A DNA stretch of 36,464 bases. It comes from Pseudomonas fluorescens. GTDB taxonomy: Bacteria; Pseudomonadota; Gammaproteobacteria; Pseudomonadales; Pseudomonadaceae. The stretch is taken from contig NZ_JSAK01000046.1 of assembly GCF_000802965.1 (NCBI RefSeq), positions 1 to 36,464 on the forward strand, written 5' to 3'. A program made the position numbers and the translations under genes. Positions 31,123 to 36,464 of the stretch are shown in pieces. The first letter of the stretch is position 1, and the number at the start of each line of letters is the position of its first letter. The notes beneath the pieces are model-generated. The model was not told the DNA's origin and did no database searches. It saw only the letters and a program-made list of their open reading frames with translations.

Positions 31123-31449
31123 ACTAGTTACAGATGCACCGAGAAAGCCGTTTGAGCACGTTGACAGCCCTGCAAAATCATGCAAAGGCAAAAGACAGTG
31201 AACCGATCTTAACTGCAAATTGCGGGCCTATTATTGGCAAAGCCTTCTAATCCGGCAAGCGCAGCGTTGGGTCTTATTTTATGCGGGGGGTTCTCAGGCC
31301 CTGAATGGGTGCTTTGCGTTTCCCTATGCCCCGGATCGGCGCTGGCGGTTACACATTCAGTAACCCGGGAGATCGTGGGTAACAGTGGGAAACCTCCCAC
31401 AGATGAAGCCGATAATTATTGGCCCATGCTTAGTTGCTGTCTGACAGAC

Positions 31450-31546
31450 CGCCATCGCGGGCAAGCCCGCTCCCACCGTTTTTGTGGCGTGGCTCAGATC
31501 GCGCGCACACCGAAAATACTTGTGGGAGCTGGCTCGCCAGCGATGA
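31450..31546. repeat. REP pair (REPIN-like, mixed arms) between aotJ and acs
   Basis: CGCCATCGCGGGCAAGCCCG with TCCCAC (from 31450) and TGTGGGAGCTGGCTCGCCAG with CGATG (31521 on) are two inverted REPs of slightly different classes. The arms pair through GTGGGAGC, GGC and GCGATG with mismatches between. Confidence 0.75.
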
Positions 31547-31578
31547 GGCCAGCCCAGCCAACACAAGACCCTCAGCCA

Positions 31579-31617
31579 CAAAAAAGCCCCGCCAGGCTCG
31601 ACACCTGACGGGGCTTT
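31579..31617 (-). terminator. Rho-independent terminator of acs
   Basis: On the minus strand the stem AAAGCCCCG-C-CAGG/CCTG-A-CGGGGCTTT (31583-31596 with 31604-31617) has one mismatch and runs into a T-tract (31585-31580). It lies 20 nt past the acs stop. Confidence 0.85.
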
Positions 31618-31637
31618 CTACGACTCAGAATCAGCGC

Positions 31638-33593
31638 TTACGCAACATTCATCGTCTTATGCGTATCAATCAAATGCTGCACCACACCCGGATCGGCCAG
31701 GGTGGAGATATCGCCCAACCCATCGTACTCAGCGGTCGCAATCTTGCGCAGAATCCGGCGCATGATCTTGCCCGAACGGGTTTTCGGCAGCCCCGGCGCC
31801 CACTGGATGACATCCGGCGAAGCGATCGGACCGATCTCCTTGCGCACCCAGTTTTTCAGTTCGAGGCGCAGTTGCTCGTTCGGCTCTTCACCATTTTTAA
31901 GGGTGACGTACACGTAGATGCCCTGCCCTTTGATGTCGTGCGGCACACCAACAACAGCAGCCTCGGCAACTTTCGGGTGCGCAACCATCGCACTTTCGAT
32001 CTCGGCGGTGCCCATACGGTGGCCGGAAACGTTGAGCACGTCGTCCACGCGACCGGTGATCCAATAGTAACCATCGGCATCACGACGAGCGCCGTCACCG
32101 GTGAAGTACATGCCACGGAAAGTCTTGAAGTAAGTGTCGACGAAACGATCATGGTCGCCGTACAGCGTGCGCGCCTGACCTGGCCACGAGTCGAGAATCA
32201 CCAGGTTGCCCTCGGCCTCGCCTTCGATAATGTTGCCGAGGTTGTCCACCAGCGCCGGCACCACGCCGAAGAACGGACGTGCCGCAGAACCTGGCTTGAG
32301 CGCGTGAGCGCCCGGCAGCGGGCTCATCATGTTGCCGCCGGTTTCGGTTTGCCACCAGGTATCAACGATCGGGCAGCGGGACTTGCCGACATTCTTGTAG
32401 TACCAGTCCCACGCTTCCGGGTTGATCGGCTCGCCGACCGAACCCAACAGGCGCAGGCTGCTGCCATCAGCACCTTCAACAGCCGCAGTACCCGAGGCCA
32501 TCATGGCGCGGATCGCAGTCGGCGCGGTGTAGAGGATGTTGACCTTGTGCTTGTCGACGATCTTCGCCACCCGGGTGATGTCCGGATAGTTCGGCACGCC
32601 TTCGAACAGCAGCGTGGTCGCGCCATTGGCCAGCGGGCCGTAGACGATGTAGCTGTGGCCGGTGACCCAGCCGACGTCGGCGGTGCACCAGTAGATTTCG
32701 CCCGGACGGTAGTCGAACACGCGCTCGTGGGTCATGGCGGCGTACAACAGATAACCGCCAGTGGTGTGCTGCACGCCCTTCGGCTTGCCGGTAGAACCGG
32801 AGGTGTAAAGGATGAACAGCGCTTCTTCGGCGCCCATCTCTTTCGGCGCACACACGGTGCCGGCCACTTTCATCAGGTCTTCGTACCAGATGTCACGATG
32901 CTGGTTCCACTTGATGTTGCCACCGGTGCGCTGGCACACGATGACTTTCTGGATGCTGCTGGTTTCCGGGTTGGTCAGGGCGTCGTCGACGTTGGCCTTG
33001 AGCGGGATTTTCTTGCCGGCACGAATGCCTTCGTCAGCGGTGATTACCACTTTCGACTTGCAGTCGATGATGCGGCCGGCCAGGGCTTCCGGCGAGAAAC
33101 CGCCGAACACCACCGAATGAATCGCGCCGATCCGGGTGCAGGCCAGCATGGCGACCACGGCTTCGGGGATCATCGGCATATAGATAGTCACTACGTCGCC
33201 GCGGTGAACGTCCTGGCCACGCAGGGCGTTGGCGAATTTGCAGACTTGTTCGTGCAGTTCGCGGTAGGTGATGTTGCGGCTTTCGGAAGGGTCATCGCCT
33301 TCCCAAATGATTGCGACTTGATCGCCGCGCTCGGCCAGATGACGATCGAGGCAGTTGTAGGAAACGTTCAGGGTGCCGTCGGCGAACCATTTGATGTCGA
33401 CATGGTGATCGTCGAAGGAAGTCTGCTTCACCGTGGTGAAAGGCTTGATCCAGTCGAGGCGCTTGGCTTGCTCGCGCCAGAAGCCGTCCGGGTTGACGAC
33501 CGACTGCTGGTACATGGCCTTGTAGGTCGCCTCGTCAGTCAGCGTATTGGCCAGAACCTCGGGACGAACGGGATACAGGGAAGCCGCACTCAT
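31638..33593 (-). CDS. acs: Acetyl-CoA synthetase (AMP-forming)
   Basis: The 651-residue enzyme activates acetate to acetyl-CoA by way of acetyl-AMP. It has the full length of the family. The start MSAASLYPVRPEVLANTLTDEATYK is followed by the AMP-binding core with FILYTSGSTGKPKGV (about 262-276), the WWQTETGG motif (about 413-420) and the hinge region GRVDDVLNVSGHRMGTAEIE (about 516-535). The catalytic Lys609 in PKTRSGKIMRR is the residue that is acetylated to switch the enzyme off. GAGG lies 10 nt before the ATG at 33593; 79 upstream codons are open but run through REP sequence and are not coding. It is monocistronic with its own terminator. Upstream sequence holds an ACCAT/ATGGT inverted repeat (33661-33676). 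Confidence 0.96.
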   Translation of the reverse strand: MSAASLYPVRPEVLANTLTDEATYKAMYQQSVVNPDGFWREQAKRLDWIKPFTTVKQTSFDDHHVDIKWFADGTLNVSYNCLDRHLAERGDQVAIIWEGDDPSESRNITYRELHEQVCKFANALRGQDVHRGDVVTIYMPMIPEAVVAMLACTRIGAIHSVVFGGFSPEALAGRIIDCKSKVVITADEGIRAGKKIPLKANVDDALTNPETSSIQKVIVCQRTGGNIKWNQHRDIWYEDLMKVAGTVCAPKEMGAEEALFILYTSGSTGKPKGVQHTTGGYLLYAAMTHERVFDYRPGEIYWCTADVGWVTGHSYIVYGPLANGATTLLFEGVPNYPDITRVAKIVDKHKVNILYTAPTAIRAMMASGTAAVEGADGSSLRLLGSVGEPINPEAWDWYYKNVGKSRCPIVDTWWQTETGGNMMSPLPGAHALKPGSAARPFFGVVPALVDNLGNIIEGEAEGNLVILDSWPGQARTLYGDHDRFVDTYFKTFRGMYFTGDGARRDADGYYWITGRVDDVLNVSGHRMGTAEIESAMVAHPKVAEAAVVGVPHDIKGQGIYVYVTLKNGEEPNEQLRLELKNWVRKEIGPIASPDVIQWAPGLPKTRSGKIMRRILRKIATAEYDGLGDISTLADPGVVQHLIDTHKTMNVA

Positions 33594-33740
33594 CTTTCTT
33601 ACCTCGGTGGAATAGTTGTTTTTGTATGACCACGTTGTAGCCCGGGCCGGGCCTATAGAACCATTCGACGATGGTAGTAACAAGGCCCTACAAAATGTCG
33701 TGAATACGTAATCCAAAGACTTCCTGTCGCCCCCGAACCC

Positions 33741-33819
33741 TGTAGGAGCTGGCTTGCCAGCGATGACGGCCTTTCTGACACACCGCGTCGCCAATATCGC
33801 CAGCAAGCCGGCTCCTACA
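33741..33819. repeat. REP doublet (REPIN) upstream of acs
   Basis: TGTAGGAGCTGGCTTGCCAG (33741 on) and CGCCAGCAAGCCGGCTCCTA with CA (ending 33819) pair with two mismatches. The element sits in a divergent promoter region, which is less usual than a 3' position. Confidence 0.85.
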
Positions 33820-33986
33820 AGTTGTTTCAATGATTGTTACGAAAACTGTCAAAGGTGTTTATCAAAACCACGGCTATATGAATGTAACCCCCACGCCTAA
33901 AATTCGCCCCGCCAACCCGGCAACTGAGTTAACCAAGTTACAGCCCCCACGAAGGCAGTTAACCCAAATCCAAGTAGTCAGATCCA

Positions 33987-34011
33987 CACGCAACCCCATA
34001 AAGGTTGCGTG
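33987..34011 (+). promoter_or_regulatory. Leader hairpin before the DUF2790 gene
   Basis: A perfect 9-bp inverted repeat, CACGCAACC (33987-33995) and GGTTGCGTG (34003-34011) with loop CCATAAA, ends 32 nt before the ATG. There is no T-run, so it is an operator or a leader structure rather than a terminator. Confidence 0.5.
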
Positions 34012-34043
34012 ACCCCACTCGACCTCAGAAAGGTAAATTTCAG

Positions 34044-34307
34044 ATGAAAGCTTTATTGGTTCTGGCCCTCAGCAGTCTGTGCGTAACCGCCATGGCAGAC
34101 GAGGTCCAGACTGATGTCGCACAGCAACAACCCGCCATCGAGGAATACACTTACTCAACACACCTGGACATCGCCAAAGTTATTTCCATGAGCGAAGTTC
34201 CGAATGTGTGTGAAGTTGTGCCGATGAAAATGGAATATGACGATTCAAAAGGTCAACGCCATATTCTGCGCTACAGCGTTATGGGTAACGGCTGCTCCGG
34301 CGGCTGA
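34044..34307 (+). CDS. Small secreted DUF2790-family protein
   Basis: The protein has 87 residues. MKALLVLALSSLCVTAMA is a signal peptide with cleavage before DEVQTD. The mature part of about 69 residues has EEYTYSTHLDIAKVISMSEVPNVCEVVPMKMEYDDSKGQRHILRYSVMGNGCS. The Y...LDIAKV..........C.VV...M.Y.DS.G....L.Y...G.GC pattern is that of the Pseudomonas DUF2790 family, with two Cys that may form a disulfide. The function is unknown; it is periplasmic by inference. The start at 34044 is chosen because the signal peptide begins there (13 more codons are open upstream). A hairpin AGCCCGA/TCGGGCT at 34360-34379 past the stop could be a weak terminator. Confidence 0.8.
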   Translation: MKALLVLALSSLCVTAMADEVQTDVAQQQPAIEEYTYSTHLDIAKVISMSEVPNVCEVVPMKMEYDDSKGQRHILRYSVMGNGCSGG

Positions 34308-34856
34308 TGGTGACTGCACCGAATCGGCACCTTTGAGCTGATCGCTGAAGGTCGATTTCAGCCCGATTCCGGTCGGGCTCAGTTGTGTCTGGAGTCGTCG
34401 AAAAGCGTTTCGAAACACAAGATGTAGTGAAAAAAGCCGTTTTTTGATTGTTTTTTGAGCAAAACCGATTTCAAGCATTTTTTGCGAAAAAAAATCTTCA
34501 CCCGCCAAAGCCCTGTAAACCCTCGCTCCGACCGAAAAACCTGCCCTTTCGACCGCCCCATGCGCGGATTCGCCCCACCACGCCCGCGAAAATTTCCCTA
34601 TAATGCCGCTTTAAACGGGCCTGCAATATTCCCTTACAGGGATTAAAAGCCAGTCTGAAGCCCCGCAGTCGCATTCCATGCTTGCTGCGCCCATCAGAGG
34701 CTCTCGGAACCCCGTACAAAATTCTGTTTTATTGCTTGCCTCGGCTGGTGCAAAAAACGATTCCTTTAGATCCAACGCGGCCAGTACGGTCGTGTGAAAT
34801 ACCAACCAATCAATTTCACACGGGCAATCTGGCCCTCACGCAGGAGACGACACGTC
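34308..34856. other. Long upstream region of nrdB, no gene seen
   Basis: 549 bp hold a GC hairpin (34360-34379), a candidate NrdR box (34415-34430), an AT-rich stretch with T- and A-runs (34435-34500) and a perfect -10 box TATAAT (34599-34604) without a good -35. That would give an mRNA leader of about 245 nt before nrdB. No coding frame is supported. Confidence 0.5.
34415..34430 (+). promoter_or_regulatory. Candidate NrdR box
   Basis: ACACAAGATGTAGTGA matches the NrdR palindrome (ACACwAtATwTwGTGT) at about 12 to 14 of 16 positions. NrdR boxes usually come in pairs about three turns apart; no clear second box was found, and the site is far (about 430 bp) from the nrdB start. Confidence 0.35.
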
Positions 34857-36104
34857 ATGCTGAGCTGGGACGAATTCGACAAAGAAGACACGGAAGTAGC
34901 AGTCAAGAGCGCTAACGCTGGCCACGCCACCGAAGCCAACATGGACCGTCTCGACAGCGCTGGCGGTGCCGCCGCCCTCGAAGCCCGCGCCGTAACCGCC
35001 GCTGACTCCGCTGCCGTTGCCCGCGCCAAAGCTGCCCTGGATTCTCTCGACGTCGCCGAAGGCCTCGCCGAACTCGAAGGCGCCTCCGCCCGTGTCGCCG
35101 TTGACGAAAAGCGCATGATCAACTGCCGCGCCGACCTCAACCAACTCGTGCCATTCAAGTACGACTGGGCCTGGCAGAAGTACCTGGACGGCTGCGCAAA
35201 CCACTGGATGCCGCAAGAAGTCAACATGACCGCCGACATCGCCCTCTGGAAAAACCCGGAAGGCCTGACCGACGACGAGCGCCGCATCGTGATGCGCAAC
35301 CTCGGCTTCTTCTCCACCGCCGACTCCCTGGTTGCCAACAACCTGGTCCTGGCCGTGTACCGCCTGATCACCAACCCGGAATGCCGCCAGTACATCCTGC
35401 GCCAGGCGTTCGAAGAGGCGATCCACACCCACGCCTACCAGTACTGCATCGAATCGCTGGCCATGGATGAAGGCGAGATCTTCAACATGTACCACGAGAT
35501 CCCATCGGTCGCGAAAAAAGCCACCTGGGGCCTCAAATACACCCGTTCGATCTCCGATCCGAAGTTCGAAACCGGCACCGTCGAAACCGACAAAGAGTTG
35601 CTGCGCAACCTGATCGCCTACTACTGCGTTCTGGAAGGCATCTTCTTCTACTGCGGCTTCACCCAGATCCTCTCCATGGGCCGTCGCAACAAAATGACCG
35701 GCGTCGCCGAGCAGTTCCAGTACATCCTGCGCGACGAATCCATGCACCTGAACTTCGGCATCGACGTGATCAACCAGATCAAAATCGAAAACCCACACCT
35801 GTGGGATGCCGAGATGAAGGAAGAAGCCTCGCAGATGATCCTGCAAGGCACTCAGCTGGAGATCGAATACGCCCGCGACACCATGCCTCGCGGCGTACTG
35901 GGCATGAACGCGGCGATGATGGAGGACTACCTGAAGTTCATCGCTAACCGTCGTTTGTCGCAGATTGGTTTGAAAGAAGAGTATCCAGGGACGACTAACC
36001 CGTTCCCTTGGATGAGCGAGATCATGGACTTGAAGAAAGAGAAGAATTTCTTTGAGACGCGGGTTATTGAGTATCAGACTGGTGGGGCGTTGAGCTGGGA
36101 TTGA
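34857..36104 (+). CDS. nrdB: Class Ia ribonucleotide reductase, beta subunit
   Basis: The 415-residue radical-generating subunit reduces ribonucleotides together with NrdA. The di-iron ligands can be read by comparison with E. coli: Asp156 (STADSLVANN), Glu187 and His190 (FEEAIHTH), Glu260 (VLEGIFFY), and Glu294 and His297 (RDESMHLNF). The radical tyrosine is Tyr194 (HAYQY). The C-terminus ends in ALSWD, the tail that docks in NrdA. The first ~85 residues are an extension absent from E. coli NrdB but usual in Pseudomonas. GGAG lies about 12 nt before the ATG at 34857. nrdA is not adjacent within the window. A terminator follows. Confidence 0.96.
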   Translation: MLSWDEFDKEDTEVAVKSANAGHATEANMDRLDSAGGAAALEARAVTAADSAAVARAKAALDSLDVAEGLAELEGASARVAVDEKRMINCRADLNQLVPFKYDWAWQKYLDGCANHWMPQEVNMTADIALWKNPEGLTDDERRIVMRNLGFFSTADSLVANNLVLAVYRLITNPECRQYILRQAFEEAIHTHAYQYCIESLAMDEGEIFNMYHEIPSVAKKATWGLKYTRSISDPKFETGTVETDKELLRNLIAYYCVLEGIFFYCGFTQILSMGRRNKMTGVAEQFQYILRDESMHLNFGIDVINQIKIENPHLWDAEMKEEASQMILQGTQLEIEYARDTMPRGVLGMNAAMMEDYLKFIANRRLSQIGLKEEYPGTTNPFPWMSEIMDLKKEKNFFETRVIEYQTGGALSWD

Positions 36105-36155
36105 TTTCCGAGCTTGCCGCGATTTGACGACTTGAATCGGCAAATTGAACATCTG

Positions 36156-36184
36156 AAAGCCCCGATATAATCGGGGCTTTTTTA
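36156..36184 (+). terminator. Rho-independent terminator of nrdB
   Basis: AAGCCCCGAT (36157-36166) and ATCGGGGCTT (36170-36179) form a 10-bp stem with a 3-nt loop, followed by six T. It lies about 50 nt after the nrdB stop. Confidence 0.9.
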
Positions 36185-36443
36185 TGGCGTAGGAAAACTC
36201 TTACTCACGCTCTCAGCAAATGCAAAAGCTCCTACAGCAATTCCAGATCTATCCACATTAGGCTGCGGGATTTGCCCTATCTATCGAACGATCACACGCA
36301 TAGAAGCGTGTCAGTGGCTAAGCCTTGGTGGCGGAAGCTAGCTCAGGTGTTTCAGTAGTTGAACCATTTGGTGTGCTAAGTGACTTGTTTGTAGGAGTGC
36401 TCGCGAGATCCATCGCTATTTTCTGTAGGAATTTTCGTAGACA
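36185..36443. other. Gene-free tail with REP remnants
   Basis: A REP-like GTAGGAGTGCTCGCGAGATC continues to CATCGCT (36391-36417), and a half REP AGCTCCTACAG lies near 36228-36239. A short hairpin CACGC/GCGTG is at about 36296-36310. Reading frames in both directions are short and without ribosome binding sites. The last 8 bp (36436-36443, cgtagaca) would be the IS target duplication on this side. Confidence 0.5.
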
Positions 36444-36464
36444 GTAAGCGTCCGGCCAACACAC
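36444..36464 (+). mobile_element. Terminal inverted repeat of an IS66-family element (right edge)
   Basis: The final 21 bases start GTAAGCGTCCGG and contain the same 20-mer as the left edge in inverted orientation. This marks the start of the same kind of element, whose body lies outside the window. The adjoining 8 bp differ from those at the left edge, so the two ends belong to separate insertions. Confidence 0.6.

Larger units (their letters stand above)
30938..31637. other. 700-bp spacer between aotJ and acs, no gene seen
   Basis: The spacer holds the aotJ upstream region with one ArgR-type half-site, a REP doublet at 31450-31546 and the acs terminator. A small perfect hairpin GTGGGA/TCCCAC lies near 31387-31402. 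None of the short frames has a convincing ribosome binding site or family resemblance. Confidence 0.5.
33594..34043. other. Divergent spacer between acs and the DUF2790 gene
   Basis: 450 bp carry the acs leader, an ACCAT-N6-ATGGT dyad (33661-33676), a REP doublet (33741-33819) and the leader hairpin of the DUF2790 gene (33987-34011). TTAACC is repeated near 33928 and 33960. No further gene is seen. Confidence 0.5.

Noticed and set aside
25665..33629. Plus-strand frames opposite argR, aotP/aotO and acs
   Set aside because: Shadows of conserved minus-strand genes, with low-complexity His/Gln-rich translations.
34836..36152. 438-codon minus-strand frame opposite nrdB
   Set aside because: nrdB carries all metal ligands and the radical tyrosine; the opposite frame is Val/Gly/His-rich noise.
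36318..36413. 31-codon minus-strand frame beginning MDLASTPTNKSL
   Set aside because: Its start lies inside a REP sequence and there is no ribosome binding site.
1..36464. Window as a circular element or a single transposon because of its inverted ends
   Set aside because: The gene content is conserved core chromosome, and the 8-bp flanks of the two repeats differ, so two separate IS copies explain the ends better.

Overview
The window comes from the chromosome of a Pseudomonas, most likely of the P. fluorescens group. The evidence is the gene order mgtE, tRNA cluster, csrA/rsmA, lysC, alaS, ltaE, ast/aru, argR, aot, acs, together with amrZ, high-GC codon use, REP doublets (REPINs) in the spacers, and a large Pseudomonas-type DUF6543/leucine-rich-repeat protein. 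The first 20 and last 21 bases are inverted copies of the same sequence starting GTAAGCG. This looks like the terminal repeat of an IS66-family insertion sequence, so the window is probably a chromosomal segment lying between two copies of one IS.

Layout. 1-1796 is a short accessory patch next to tRNA-Arg(CCT): a small gene cut by the left IS, a dyad-rich spacer, a serine recombinase and a HEPN-type protein. 1797-2824 carries tRNA-Arg(CCT) and amrZ. 2841-5603 carries mgtE, a small secreted protein gene and three tRNAs (two identical Arg-ACG and Ser-GCT). 5666-11145 is the housekeeping run csrA, lysC, alaS and ltaE, all on the minus strand. 11345-12125 is an FMN riboswitch driving a type-2 lumazine synthase gene. 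12258-20202 is the arginine succinyltransferase (AST) operon, read aruC-aruF-aruG-astD-astB-small His-rich protein-astE on the minus strand. 20514-25538 is a 1674-residue DUF6543/LRR protein divergent from aruC. 25554-30937 is the arginine/ornithine uptake cluster aotJ-aotQ-aotM-aotO-aotP with argR. 31638-33593 is acs, 34044-34307 a small DUF2790 protein, and 34857-36104 nrdB. The last 280 bases hold no gene, only a REP remnant and the right IS end.

How it works together. About half the window forms an arginine-use regulon. AotJQMP imports arginine and ornithine, AruF/AruG succinylate arginine, AstB, AruC, AstD and AstE degrade it to glutamate and succinate, and ArgR regulates both blocks. 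TGTCGC-N8-AA sequences, as known for Pseudomonas ArgR, lie upstream of aruC (two) and aotJ (one). The large LRR protein gene is wedged between argR and aruC and shares the upstream region that holds the aruC ArgR sites.

The least explained parts are (i) the recombinase/HEPN pair beside tRNA-Arg(CCT) and (ii) the LRR protein, which has two tandem copies of a 304-residue module but no visible E3-ligase (NEL) domain. Almost everything else is ordinary conserved Pseudomonas chromosome.
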